A stretch of DNA of 64,000 nucleotides from Ligilactobacillus apodemi DSM 16634 = JCM 16172 (GTDB taxonomy: Bacteria; Bacillota; Bacilli; Lactobacillales; Lactobacillaceae), in contig NZ_AZFT01000030.1 of assembly GCF_001434405.1 (NCBI RefSeq), positions 1,396 through 65,395 on the forward strand. Reading direction: 5' to 3'. This document shows positions 38,826-47,487 of the stretch, one piece after another. Below the pieces are notes generated by a model. It had not been told where the DNA came from, did no database searches, and saw only the letters and a list, made by a program, of their open reading frames with translations. How positions within the stretch are numbered: the stretch's first letter is position 1; the number at the start of each line of letters is the position of its first letter. A program made the translations under genes and the position numbers.

Positions 38826-39698
38826 TTAAATGACTGGGCGTTGCTTGATTTCAAGTTCAGCAAAGATATCATCGAAAAACTGCTTAGCTTGGGCTGTTTC
38901 TTGACAAGGATCACCTGAGGTTTCTTGAGACCATAATTCGATCGTATAGGTACCTGAATAGCCTAAGCGTTTGAGTGTTTTTAACAACCCCTTAAAATCA
39001 ACACAACCACTACCAAAGGCGACATTTTTAAATTTCCCCTTAGATGTCTCGGTGACTGGAAGTGTATCTTTTAAATGGATCGCAGCGATCAAGTCAACGT
39101 GATCTTCCAGATCTTTTGGCACTGCATCCCCTGACCAAGCCGATAAATTACCTAAATCAGGATATGCTTGTAACCATGGACTCTTGATCTGCTTTTTAAA
39201 TTGCGCAATATCGGTTAAAGTGTTGATAAATGGATCATCCATCGTTTCGATCGCCAAAGTGATCTGGGCAGCAGCAGCGATCTCAACACATTTGCGTAAG
39301 TTTTCAACATAGTATTCGCGCGTCAAAGCCGATTTTTCTTCGTAAAAAACATCATAGCCTGCCATTTGGATATTTCTGATCCCTAATTTTCCTGCTAAGA
39401 TCACCGCTTTTTGGAAAATTTCCAGTGATTTTTGGCGGATCTTAGGATCAAGTGAACCTAACGGATAACGGCGATGCCCACTTAGCATCATCGTGTATAA
39501 TGGGATCCCTGTAGTCACGATCGCTTGTCTAACTTCGGCGATCTTTTCTTCGCTCCAGTCAAGGCGACTTAACCGCTCATCACTTTCGTCGATCGAAAAT
39601 TCAACAAAGTTAAACCCAAGTTCTTTGGCACATAATAACCGCTTTTCCCAGGAAATATCTCGTGGTAGTGCTTTTTCATAGATTCCAAGTGAGATCAT
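38826..39698 (-). CDS. ulaE: L-ribulose-5-phosphate 3-epimerase (L-xylulose-5-P 3-epimerase)
   Basis: The 290-residue TIM-barrel enzyme of the xylose-isomerase-like group opens with LGIYEKALP and has SIDESDERLSRLDW. Metal ligands are plausible in ETMDDPF (Glu), PDLGNLSAW (Asp) and IHLKDT (His), with the catalytic Glu in YTIELWSQ. It converts L-xylulose 5-P to L-ribulose 5-P in ascorbate breakdown. Spacing to ulaD (15 bases) and ulaF (18 bases) shows co-transcription. Confidence 0.9.
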   Translation of the reverse strand: MISLGIYEKALPRDISWEKRLLCAKELGFNFVEFSIDESDERLSRLDWSEEKIAEVRQAIVTTGIPLYTMMLSGHRRYPLGSLDPKIRQKSLEIFQKAVILAGKLGIRNIQMAGYDVFYEEKSALTREYYVENLRKCVEIAAAAQITLAIETMDDPFINTLTDIAQFKKQIKSPWLQAYPDLGNLSAWSGDAVPKDLEDHVDLIAAIHLKDTLPVTETSKGKFKNVAFGSGCVDFKGLLKTLKRLGYSGTYTIELWSQETSGDPCQETAQAKQFFDDIFAELEIKQRPVI

Positions 39699-39713
39699 TT
39701 AGGCACACCTCCG

Positions 39714-40355
39714 TTATTCACCCCAAATGCGCTTGATTTCGGCTTGGAAATCATTAGCTGCTTGTAATGGGTCTGGTGCTTGAGTGATCGCACGACCAGC
39801 GATAAAGGTAAAGACATCAATACCTTCAAATAGTTTAAGGGTATCAACACTTAAACCACCTGTTACCGACACTCTAAAGCCCATATCGACTAATTTTTTA
39901 ACCTTCTCAAGATCTTTTTGTCCCCATGTTTCGCCGGCTAACAAGGCATCACGACTTTGGTGATAGATTGCTTGTGAGATCCCGGCATCTAACCATTGTT
40001 GGGCTTGTTCATAAGTCCAGTCACCGTAAAGCTCAACTTGGATCTCAGAAACTTCTTTGGCTGCAGCTTCCATCGTTGGGATCGTCGCAGAACAGATACA
40101 TGTCATCCAGTCAGCGCCAGCGTCAGCACAGTTTTTAGCCACTGTTCCCCCAGCATCGGCACATTTAGTATCGGCAACGATGATTTTATCAGGATATAAA
40201 GCCCGGAAACTCTTAACGACATCTTGACCACCTTGTAAGATCAAAATCGTTCCTGCTTCAATAATATCAACTGCATCCCCCACATTTTTCAAGTCGGCTA
40301 AAGCACTTGGTAAGTCGTTATAATCACATGCGATTTGTAAGTTTGGTTTTGCCAT
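39714..40355 (-). CDS. ulaD: 3-keto-L-gulonate-6-phosphate decarboxylase
   Basis: The 213-residue enzyme has the orotidine-decarboxylase fold: LQIACDYNDLPSAL at the start, then IVADTKCADAGG (the DxK-type active-site motif), and FIAGRAI at the phosphate site near the C-terminus. It makes L-xylulose 5-P and CO2. Related to hexulose-6-phosphate synthase, but the operon context fixes the assignment. RBS AAAGGGAGAA. A hairpin separates it from ulaB upstream. Confidence 0.9.
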   Translation of the reverse strand: MAKPNLQIACDYNDLPSALADLKNVGDAVDIIEAGTILILQGGQDVVKSFRALYPDKIIVADTKCADAGGTVAKNCADAGADWMTCICSATIPTMEAAAKEVSEIQVELYGDWTYEQAQQWLDAGISQAIYHQSRDALLAGETWGQKDLEKVKKLVDMGFRVSVTGGLSVDTLKLFEGIDVFTFIAGRAITQAPDPLQAANDFQAEIKRIWGE

Positions 40356-40376
40356 TTAAATTCTCCCTTTCTTTAA

Positions 40377-40400
40377 AAAGAGGCTACCTAGAGCCTCTTT
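40377..40400 (-). terminator. Intra-operon hairpin between ulaB and ulaD
   Basis: AAAGAGGCT / AGCCTCTTT stem with T-tracts on both sides, in the 53-base gap between the transport and the enzyme genes. It probably acts as a partial terminator that lowers expression of ulaDEF compared with ulaGCAB. Confidence 0.6.
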
Positions 40401-40408
40401 TTCCCTTT

Positions 40409-40714
40409 TTATTTGTTTAAGAAACGTTCTGGAAGTGATGATTTTTCAGTTGCTTCCGCAATTTCTTTAGCTGACATTGGATTTTTGATCCCAATAACTT
40501 CAACGCCACGAGCTGCAGCATCTTTAAACATATCAGTAAATGTTGTTGGGGTGTACACTACGTCATAGTTACGCGCTGTGTTTTTACCTTCTGAAATTGA
40601 GCAGTGATGAATATTGGTAATTTCAAAGCCTAAACCTTCTAAAGCCTTTTGCGCTGTACGCATCATCATCAAACTTGTACCTGAACCATTTGCACATGAA
40701 ACTAAAACTCTCAT
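40409..40714 (-). CDS. ulaB: PTS ascorbate transporter subunit IIB
   Basis: The 101-residue protein carries the phospho-Cys loop VSCANGSGTSLMM near the N-terminus (Cys6), as in the lactose/ascorbate-type IIB family. It passes phosphate from IIA to incoming L-ascorbate. ATG at 40714 was chosen because GGAGGT lies eight bases upstream; the longer frame adds five residues. Follows ulaA by 44 bases. Confidence 0.9.
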   Translation of the reverse strand: MRVLVSCANGSGTSLMMMRTAQKALEGLGFEITNIHHCSISEGKNTARNYDVVYTPTTFTDMFKDAAARGVEVIGIKNPMSAKEIAEATEKSSLPERFLNK

Positions 40715-40758
40715 TTTAAATACCTCCAAATTTTGTGTGTTATAAGTGTCTTTGTCTA

Positions 40759-42243
40759 CTAAGCTTGCCCTGCTTTTTGTTCTTGCAATTCAAGCCATTT
40801 ATCATAATCTTCAGCCTTCAAGAAGTAACCTTCTGGATCGGCACGATATTGTAATTGTGGAATGATCACTAAGATCAAGACTACTAAACCAATTCCGACA
40901 TAACCTGCATATTTCATCAAGACGGTGAAGAATGGCCAAACTGTTGCCCAGTCAAACATTCCGATGTAACCACCGTACTGTGCTAAACCGATCCAAGTTG
41001 CGATCAAAGCTGAACCCAAGACTTGGATGATCCCGGAAATAAATGGGAAGAGCACAGCTGCCTTGATCCCGCCACGGTTGTTGGCATAAACCGCAATCGC
41101 AGCGTTGTCAAAGAAGAGTGGGATAAAGCCGGCAACAACGATCGTAGGTGATTTTAAGACGATCAATAAGACGATCATCAAGAACTGACCTAATGAGCCC
41201 ATCAAGAACCCGATCGTAACTGCATTTGGCGAACCAAACGCAAATGTTGCTGCAATATCGATTCCTGGAACTGCCCCAGGAAGTAAAGTATTTGAAATAC
41301 CTTGGAAAGATTCAGTCAACTCGGCCACGAAAGTCCGGACCCCAAGTTGTAAGATCGCTAAGTACACCGCAAACATTAAGGATGTTTCGAGGATATAGAA
41401 GACAAAACTTTGACCTTCTTCCATGAACTTAGCTTGGATGAGATAATCTGGTCCTAAAACAACTAAGATGATTCCAAAGAAGAAGAGCATCAAGATCGAA
41501 GTTGCCACCATGTTGTCATTAAACATGGACAAGAAACCAGGTAATTCGATATCTTCTAAGCGCTTATTTGATTTCTTGCTCTTAAAGCGTTCAGCTAAGC
41601 GTGCGAAGATATAGATCCCAAACATCTGTTGGTGAGCGATCGCAAAACTAGCACCTTCTGTTAAGTCTTGCGTGATCCCAACAGTCAAGTTGGAACCAAC
41701 TGCCCAGTATAACCCTAAGATGACACCCATGATAAATAGGATCGGTAAACGTCCCATATCTGGGAAACAGAATAAGAGTAACCAAAATGCAGTTGCTGCT
41801 TGTTGAACTTGCACGTTACCGGTAGTAAATACTGCCCGTAACTTTGTATATTTCTTGAAACGAACGAGTAAAATGTTAAAAATAAATGCGATCAATAAGA
41901 GAAGCATTGTGTCCCCAAAAGTACGACCAAATGTTTTTTCGATCCCCGCAGTTACCGCGTTTTGTCCAAAATATGGATCGGTAACCATCGCACTTAAGTG
42001 AAATCTTTCTTTTAGTCCGACTAAGATCGGTCTAAAACTTGTAACTAATCCGACCGAACCAACGTTTAAGATCAAGTAACCTACCGTTGCTTTTAAAAAA
42101 CCTGAAATACATTCATATAGCGGTTTTTTCAAAAGTAAGTAACCGATCAAAACGATAAACCCGATCAAAAAGGCTGGCTGCGTCAAGATGTTTTGGGCAA
42201 AATAATCCCAAATACCCATCAAGATGTTGAGTATCGCCTCCAT
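40759..42243 (-). CDS. ulaA: PTS ascorbate transporter subunit IIC
   Basis: The 494-residue membrane permease has about eleven helices and the UlaA family sequence (KPLYECISGFLKATVGYLIL near 45, PYFGQNAVTAGIE near 90, PGIDIAATFAFG near 315). It forms the ascorbate channel and ends with a hydrophilic tail (RADPEGYFLKAEDYDKW). Third gene of the operon in transcription order, between ulaC and ulaB. Confidence 0.95.
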   Translation of the reverse strand: MEAILNILMGIWDYFAQNILTQPAFLIGFIVLIGYLLLKKPLYECISGFLKATVGYLILNVGSVGLVTSFRPILVGLKERFHLSAMVTDPYFGQNAVTAGIEKTFGRTFGDTMLLLLIAFIFNILLVRFKKYTKLRAVFTTGNVQVQQAATAFWLLLFCFPDMGRLPILFIMGVILGLYWAVGSNLTVGITQDLTEGASFAIAHQQMFGIYIFARLAERFKSKKSNKRLEDIELPGFLSMFNDNMVATSILMLFFFGIILVVLGPDYLIQAKFMEEGQSFVFYILETSLMFAVYLAILQLGVRTFVAELTESFQGISNTLLPGAVPGIDIAATFAFGSPNAVTIGFLMGSLGQFLMIVLLIVLKSPTIVVAGFIPLFFDNAAIAVYANNRGGIKAAVLFPFISGIIQVLGSALIATWIGLAQYGGYIGMFDWATVWPFFTVLMKYAGYVGIGLVVLILVIIPQLQYRADPEGYFLKAEDYDKWLELQEQKAGQA

Positions 42244-42275
42244 GGCTTTTCCTCCTTTTTATGAATAGTTGCTAA

Positions 42276-42734
42276 TTAGAGATCATATTTCTCCATTATG
42301 GCAACATATTCGTCCATTGTTGTAACCTTTTTTAAATCATCGATCAAGCCATCTGTCATTAAAAGATCTGATAGATTAGCAATATTTTCCATATGTTGTT
42401 CTGAATCTTTAGCAGCTAACATAAAGAATAATTGCGCATTCTTTTCTGGATTACCTTCTTCAAAAGAAACTTCCCCCGGCAAGATCGTAAAGCCGATCCC
42501 TGTTCCTAAAACGCCTTCATTTTTTGAAGATGAGTGGGGCATCGCAACGCCAGGTACGATCACAATGTAGGGACCATATTCTTTAACGTCTGCGATCACT
42601 TGATCAACATATTGGTCGGTGATCAAATTATTTTGTTTCAACACCTCACCACTTAAGCGCATGGCTTCTTCCCAATCGCTTGGGACATGGTCGGCTAAAG
42701 CAACAAGGTTATTTTCATAAAAGTATCGTAACAT
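42276..42734 (-). CDS. ulaC: PTS ascorbate transporter subunit IIA
   Basis: The 152-residue IIA of the fructose/mannitol-ascorbate type has its phospho-His in GVAMPHSSS (His near 66). Domain length and YGPYIVIVPG are typical. It receives phosphate from HPr. Lies 18 bases downstream of ulaG. Confidence 0.9.
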   Translation of the reverse strand: MLRYFYENNLVALADHVPSDWEEAMRLSGEVLKQNNLITDQYVDQVIADVKEYGPYIVIVPGVAMPHSSSKNEGVLGTGIGFTILPGEVSFEEGNPEKNAQLFFMLAAKDSEQHMENIANLSDLLMTDGLIDDLKKVTTMDEYVAIMEKYDL

Positions 42735-42752
42735 CGCTAATGTCCTCCAATA

Positions 42753-43820
42753 TTATAGGAATGATGGGAATGGAATATCGTTATCAGTTGAGAAGACATC
42801 ATCAAAGCCACGATCAAACATGAATTCTAGGCGATCTTTGTCTTCTGGATAAGTAAATTTACCCCCAACTTGCCATACAAATGGTTTGAATTTATATTGT
42901 AAACGGTCTTTTCTTAATTTCCACAACTCTGTGATTTCCTTTGGATCAGCGTAGAAGTTGGTCCAAATATCATAGTGCACTGGGATCACAACGTTTGTCT
43001 TGAGTGATTCTGCCATACGTAAGATATCGATCGAAGTTACTTTATCTGTGATCCCACGTGGGTTTTCACCGTAAGCACCTAAGGCAACGTCGATCTTGTT
43101 TTCATTACCGTGTTTAGCAAACGCATTGGAGTAATGTGAATCAGCTGCATGGTAAAGATTACCACCGGATGTTTCAAAAATGTAGTTAACTGCGATTTGA
43201 TCCATATCTTGTGGCATCTTGCCGGCTAATTTTTCTTCTGGATCATCAGCGGTAACTAACGCTGTGCGGTCAAAAGCTTCCATTGCTTTGATCGTTACGG
43301 AACCAACTTTAACTTCATCACCTGGTTTAACTACGATCAATTTTTCTTCCGGTACGCCCCATTTTTTCCAAGTTTCAACTACTTGCTTAGGTCCAATAAA
43401 CTTAGCATCTGGGCAGTTTTCGTTAACTGCTGCTGCCGTATTGATATCTAAGTGATCGGAGTGAACGTGTGAAACACATAAAGCGTCAACACCTTTAATT
43501 GCAAATGGGTCGATCACAAATGGTTGGTTACGTAAGTTAGGTTGTAAGTTTTGGCAACCCGACATGCGCATCATTTGGTGACCTTTACGCATCTTACCAC
43601 TGCCGTGTGATTGTTTCCCCGTACCACACCAGAGATCACATAAAATGTTAGTATCTTCGTGAGTCTTGAGCCAAATGCCGGTACAGCCTAGCCACCACAT
43701 CGAAAACGAACCTTCTTTTACCTTTGTATCTGCAATTTCTTCATTTAAATATGTGCCCCATTCTGGAAATGTTGATAAGATCCAACTTTCACGTGACACA
43801 TCATTGATTGTTTTTGCCAT
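42753..43820 (-). CDS. ulaG: L-ascorbate-6-phosphate lactonase
   Basis: The 355-residue metallo-beta-lactamase-fold hydrolase has the metal motif HVHSDHLD (about 118-125) and further ligands in [10 protein letters not shown] and [10 protein letters not shown]. It opens the lactone ring of ascorbate 6-phosphate to 3-keto-L-gulonate 6-P. First gene of the operon. RBS GTGGAGGAAG precedes the ATG. The divergent promoter region upstream holds two cre-like sites. Confidence 0.95.
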   Translation of the reverse strand: MAKTINDVSRESWILSTFPEWGTYLNEEIADTKVKEGSFSMWWLGCTGIWLKTHEDTNILCDLWCGTGKQSHGSGKMRKGHQMMRMSGCQNLQPNLRNQPFVIDPFAIKGVDALCVSHVHSDHLDINTAAAVNENCPDAKFIGPKQVVETWKKWGVPEEKLIVVKPGDEVKVGSVTIKAMEAFDRTALVTADDPEEKLAGKMPQDMDQIAVNYIFETSGGNLYHAADSHYSNAFAKHGNENKIDVALGAYGENPRGITDKVTSIDILRMAESLKTNVVIPVHYDIWTNFYADPKEITELWKLRKDRLQYKFKPFVWQVGGKFTYPEDKDRLEFMFDRGFDDVFSTDNDIPFPSFL

Positions 43821-43879
43821 AAAAGTACTTCCTCCACTTCTTCTATTCCTTTTTCTTTACGTTTATAGAATAACACCAT

Positions 43880-43893
43880 TGAAAGCGTTTTAC
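43880..43893. promoter_or_regulatory. cre-like site, ula promoter side
   Basis: TGAAAGCGTTTTAC matches the CcpA consensus at 12 of 14 positions (also 12 of 14 on the other strand when shifted by one). It lies 60 bases before the ulaG start, a position that fits catabolite repression. Confidence 0.45.
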
Positions 43894-43982
43894 ACTATCT
43901 TTTTATGTTAATTTGTTACTTTTTATGTGAATTAACACAAATAACAGCAATTTTTAGCACTTTAAAAATAATTTATTGTGAA

Positions 43983-43996
43983 TGTAAACGCTTTTT
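43983..43996. promoter_or_regulatory. cre-like site, divergent gene side
   Basis: TGTAAACGCTTTTT, 12 of 14 matches to the CcpA consensus, 47 bases before the ATG of the membrane protein at 44043. Together with the site at 43880 it frames the divergent promoters. Confidence 0.45.
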
Positions 43997-44042
43997 GTTA
44001 TCATTTAATTAGAATATGTGAGAGAAAGGGGCTATTAAGACC

Positions 44043-44810
44043 ATGAAAAATTTTTCGACTAACTTATTTTGGCGCACCTATCCATTGCTACGACGCCTAG
44101 GACTCTTAGTGATCTACCTAATTTTTGCAATTTATATTATTCACATTACAATTGACGCTACTGCACTGGGGGCAAAACTTATCTATGCAATTGGTGGTGG
44201 TATTGTGTTATGTGGCGCGTTATACTACGAGTATTTAAAGATACTTTATACTAAAATGACAACCGCTTTAACAATGCAAACCGATATTTTTGCCGCTAAA
44301 AAAGCACGAGCTGAACTGCTAAAAAGAGATGTTTTTAAGGGATTTAAAGGTTCTTTGATCATTTTTGATTCCTTATTATTAATGGATGAAGGTAAATATG
44401 AAGCTTGCCTTGCTCATATGGAAAAACACCGCAAGTTCTTCTTTGGCACACCAGACTATTTGTTCATCTATTGGCACAACCGCCTTTTATGCCATTATTT
44501 TTTGGACCAACCAGCTGAAATGCTTAAATGTGGCCAAAAACTGGCAGAGTTTAAACAAAGTGATCAACGAAAATTTAGTCCGCTCTTCTCATTTGATGAG
44601 ATCGATGGCTTAATCGCTTCAGCTAATGGGCTACATCAAAAAGCGATCCGCTGTTTAGATAAGCTTTCCGTGGAACGCTTAAATGCGCGAGAAAGATCTT
44701 ATTACTATTATATGTTGGCAACTGAATATCGGGCTTTAAACGATCAACAACAGGTCGGAAAATATCTCAAGTTGACACGTGAATATCAAAACACATTGAC
44801 ATTTGGTTGA
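44043..44810 (+). CDS. Membrane protein with C-terminal TPR-like helical domain
   Basis: The 255-residue protein starts with two transmembrane helices (about 18-38 and 44-66), then an alpha-helical cytoplasmic domain of about 185 residues with TPR-like spacing (SLLLMDEGKYEACLAHMEKH; LATEYRALNDQQQVGKYLKL). No known family recognised. It is divergent from the ula operon and 19 bases before a DeoR-type regulator, so the pair is probably co-transcribed and may concern control of ascorbate use. The link is inferred from context only. Confidence 0.6.
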   Translation: MKNFSTNLFWRTYPLLRRLGLLVIYLIFAIYIIHITIDATALGAKLIYAIGGGIVLCGALYYEYLKILYTKMTTALTMQTDIFAAKKARAELLKRDVFKGFKGSLIIFDSLLLMDEGKYEACLAHMEKHRKFFFGTPDYLFIYWHNRLLCHYFLDQPAEMLKCGQKLAEFKQSDQRKFSPLFSFDEIDGLIASANGLHQKAIRCLDKLSVERLNARERSYYYYMLATEYRALNDQQQVGKYLKLTREYQNTLTFG

Positions 44811-44829
44811 GCAAAGGGGGCACATTAAT

Positions 44830-45594
44830 GTGAAAAGTTCAAATCAAATCATCAAACAGCGACGAGATGAACTGACAACTTATTTAAAAAAGAGCCAAGT
44901 CGCCACGGTTAAGGAGTTAAGTGACTATTTAGGCGTCTCTGAAATGACGATCCGCCGCGACTGTGAGATCCTCGCTAAAATGGGGATCTTGGAACGCTCA
45001 TTTGGTAAGATCAGCTACCTAAAACAAGCTGATGAACAAAGTAAAACAGATCCACTAAATAAAATAAAAGGAAAAATCGCTAAAGAGGCAAGCAACTACA
45101 TCGACAACGGGCAAGTTATTTTCATCAATTCCAGTAACACGGCTGCTAAAACACTCGAATACCTTACGGAAAAAAGCATTACGGTCGTAACCAATAATTT
45201 GCAGGCTTTAAAATATCAAAAAAATGCCCGCTCTAACGTTTTGTTGACCGGGGGAGAAGTTAACTACCAAAAAGAAGTATTAATCGGTGATATTGCCTTT
45301 AATTCTTTCAATAGTATGCGTTCTAATGTAACTTTGATCGGCTGTAATGGGCTTGACGTCCAAACGGGCATTTCAACTTCGCAATTGAATGAAGCACGGA
45401 TCAACCGCAAGATCATTGAAAATTCTGGCAAAGTTATCGTTTTAGCCGACTATACAAAAATCGGCAAAGTTTCTAATTTCACAGTCGGCAGTGTCACCGA
45501 TGTTGATTTGTTGATCACTGATTCATTTGCCGATCCGAAAATGCTTGAAAAATTTGAAAATCACGGCGTCCAAGTAATTCAAGTCCCGATTTAA
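44830..45594 (+). CDS. DeoR/GlpR-family transcriptional regulator (candidate UlaR)
   Basis: The 254-residue protein has an N-terminal DeoR winged helix (VKELSDYLGVSEMTIRRDCEIL, about 24-45) and a C-terminal sugar-phosphate sensing domain (GGEVNYQKEVLIGDIA; GVQVIQ). DeoR-type regulators respond to phosphorylated sugars, and the divergent ula operon is the obvious target. Start is GTG at 44830, preceded by AAAGGGGG; the longer TTG frame overlaps the upstream gene and has no ribosome site. Function as an ula repressor is inference. Confidence 0.8.
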   Translation: MKSSNQIIKQRRDELTTYLKKSQVATVKELSDYLGVSEMTIRRDCEILAKMGILERSFGKISYLKQADEQSKTDPLNKIKGKIAKEASNYIDNGQVIFINSSNTAAKTLEYLTEKSITVVTNNLQALKYQKNARSNVLLTGGEVNYQKEVLIGDIAFNSFNSMRSNVTLIGCNGLDVQTGISTSQLNEARINRKIIENSGKVIVLADYTKIGKVSNFTVGSVTDVDLLITDSFADPKMLEKFENHGVQVIQVPI

Positions 45595-45623
45595 CATAAA
45601 TGATAATTTTTTTGCAAATAATA

Positions 45624-45673
45624 AAACACGAATAGTTCGCTGAAGATATCCGCAGCGGACTATTCGTGTTTTT
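45624..45673. terminator. Bidirectional terminator between the two DeoR-type genes
   Basis: AACACGAATAGTTCGCTG / CAGCGGACTATTCGTGTT, a long near-perfect stem with T-tracts. Confidence 0.8.
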
Positions 45674-45678
45674 AGCAA

Positions 45679-46431
45679 TTATTTTTCAATTTTAGTGTAA
45701 GTTTGATAATGTTCTAACGTATCGGGCGAAACACTACTATTTGTGAGTAATACATCAACATTATATAAACTATAGAAGTTGTAAAAATCGTTACGGTTGA
45801 ATTTATATTTATCCATAACAACGATTTTTTCTTGGGCATTATTTAATCCTAACGCCTCAGCTTGCCCTTCTTCGGCATTAGCACTCATCATACTGTCATT
45901 ATTGACCCCATTTACGCCCACAAAAGCCTTGGTAAACTTAAGATCTTCTAGGACTTTGATCGTTAAACTCCCAATAAATTCCCCCGAGTGTTTGCGATAA
46001 TTGCCCCCCACTAAGATCAACTCAGCGTTTGTCTTTTGCCAAGCTTCAAACACCGGTAAACTATTGGTCACCACGCGTAAACTATCGGGTTGTTCAACAT
46101 AATCAACGATCAATTCTAGCGTTGTCCCAGCTCCAATATAGATCGTATCGCCCGCTTTGATCTTGGCGGCAGCTAACTTAGCAACTTCTCTTTTTTCAGC
46201 TAGATGTAGCTCTTTTTTCTGATTACGTGATAATTCTATCTCACCACTATTTTCAAGGCGTTGCGCGCCACCATGCAAGCGGATCAATTTCCCACTCTTA
46301 TCTAATTCATCCAAATCACGTCGGATCGTCATATCAGAAACATTGAGCGCTTCGATCAATTCGCCTACAGTGACGATCTCTTTTTGTTCAACTATTTCAA
46401 CGATTTTCAATAAGCGTTCTTTTTTTAACAT
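45679..46431 (-). CDS. DeoR/GlpR-family transcriptional regulator (second)
   Basis: The 250-residue protein has the DeoR winged helix (VGELIEALNVSDMTIRRDLDEL) and sensing domain (GGNYRKHSGEFIGSL; KAFVGVNGV). ATG at 46431 follows GAAAGGATC; the longer frame is unlikely. It is convergent with the first DeoR gene and only partly similar in sequence. Its regulated operon is unknown; ula is one candidate. Upstream lies a 150-base structured leader ending in a hairpin with T-run, which may attenuate this gene. Confidence 0.8.
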   Translation of the reverse strand: MLKKERLLKIVEIVEQKEIVTVGELIEALNVSDMTIRRDLDELDKSGKLIRLHGGAQRLENSGEIELSRNQKKELHLAEKREVAKLAAAKIKAGDTIYIGAGTTLELIVDYVEQPDSLRVVTNSLPVFEAWQKTNAELILVGGNYRKHSGEFIGSLTIKVLEDLKFTKAFVGVNGVNNDSMMSANAEEGQAEALGLNNAQEKIVVMDKYKFNRNDFYNFYSLYNVDVLLTNSSVSPDTLEHYQTYTKIEK

Positions 46432-46488
46432 CAGCTTGATCCTTTCATTTTTATTCACTTCAAATGATACCATATCCGCTCTTACAAA

Positions 46489-46640
46489 CAAAAAAGACCA
46501 GAGAACAAGATTCTCTGGCTGAAGTTAAAAAGTCGCTATATCTTCCTGCTGATTACAGAAAGAAGGTATTAAGTAGGTCAATTATTTGACCCACACTCAG
46601 TCTAGCGGATATTTATACTTTCTTTCAAGTAAAAATCCAC
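46489..46640 (-). ncRNA. Candidate structured leader or small RNA upstream of the second DeoR gene
   Basis: Minus strand, in order: GGTCAA-ATAA-TTGACC; CTTTCTG-TAATCAG-CAGGAAG; and CCAGAGAA-TCTTG-TTCTCTGG followed by TCTTTTTT (46489-46517). The last is a full terminator 58 bases before the DeoR start. A TATAAAT at 46611-46617 (minus) is a possible -10. It could be an attenuator of the regulator gene or an independent small RNA; I cannot assign it to a known class. Confidence 0.4.
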
Positions 46641-46689
46641 TTTTTTAACTATACCTTAAAAGAGTACGATCAACTATTATTTTTCACTA

Positions 46690-46716
46690 AAAAAGTGCCG
46701 CAAGCGACACTTTTTG
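46690..46716 (-). terminator. Terminator of the DUF1129 gene
   Basis: Minus strand AAAAAGTGTCGC / GCGGCACTTTTTT, directly after the stop at 46718. Confidence 0.8.
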
Positions 46717-46717
46717 C

Positions 46718-47443
46718 TTAAAACATTACACTTTGGTAATTGTATTTTTTCTTTAAATAACGCCGTACCAAGTAGGCACCTAAAGCTAAGATCGCATAAA
46801 CGATCGGTTCCATCGTTCGGTTGATCGAAGCTGGAATAAAGGCAATGATCCAAAAGGCTACGACCCAGATTAAGATCAATTCTAAGGTAATCAAGATCGT
46901 TCTAAACCAACGCTTACGCCCTTTTTGTTTCCGAGCTTCAAACATACTCCGATAAAAGAAGGCTAACCCCACACCAGCGATCGTTGAGGTTGCAAGCAAG
47001 GTGATCCAGCCACCACTGAGTTCAGCTTGTTTTGGTGAGAACAAGCCCAATAGCGTGTACATGATACAAAACATCATAAACATGATCAAACCGTTATCCA
47101 AGGCTAAGATCCAAAACTTAGGCAAAGTCGTTTTCTGTTCTTCTTTTTTAGGTCCAGAAATGATCTCTTCGGCTCTTTCGGTCACTGTACCATAAAGCTT
47201 GGTAGCCACGACCCCTTGCTGTTGTTTATCTTTTAATTCTTGGTACATTTCAGTCAAGACTTGTTCTTTTTTCTCTGGATCATAGCCTTTTTCAGTTAAG
47301 GCTTTATTTAGGTGAAAAAGATAGTCTTCATTACGTTTTGTCAAGCCAGCAAAACGTCCATCTCGCATGGTCACTTGCACTTCTTTTGCGCGTGCCTGTT
47401 GTTTTTTTGCCGCATTTTCATTGCGTTTGCTGTTATCTGCCAC
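46718..47443 (-). CDS. DUF1129 family membrane protein
   Basis: The 241-residue protein has a charged, helical N-terminal part (YLFHLNKALTEKGYDPEKKEQVLTEMYQEL, a HAAS-like segment), four transmembrane helices (from about 128) and a basic C-terminus. This is the DUF1129 family that follows ychF in many lactobacilli. Function unknown. Starts 44 bases after ychF, so likely the last gene of the segregation block. Confidence 0.8.
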   Translation of the reverse strand: MADNSKRNENAAKKQQARAKEVQVTMRDGRFAGLTKRNEDYLFHLNKALTEKGYDPEKKEQVLTEMYQELKDKQQQGVVATKLYGTVTERAEEIISGPKKEEQKTTLPKFWILALDNGLIMFMMFCIMYTLLGLFSPKQAELSGGWITLLATSTIAGVGLAFFYRSMFEARKQKGRKRWFRTILITLELILIWVVAFWIIAFIPASINRTMEPIVYAILALGAYLVRRYLKKKYNYQSVMF

Positions 47444-47487
47444 GAAATCGTCCTCCCAACTGGAACTGTTACTTTAGGTGTTCTTGA

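Noticed and set aside
46489-46640. T-box leader
   Set aside because: The AGGGTGGNACCGCG antiterminator sequence is missing and the downstream gene is not an amino-acid gene.
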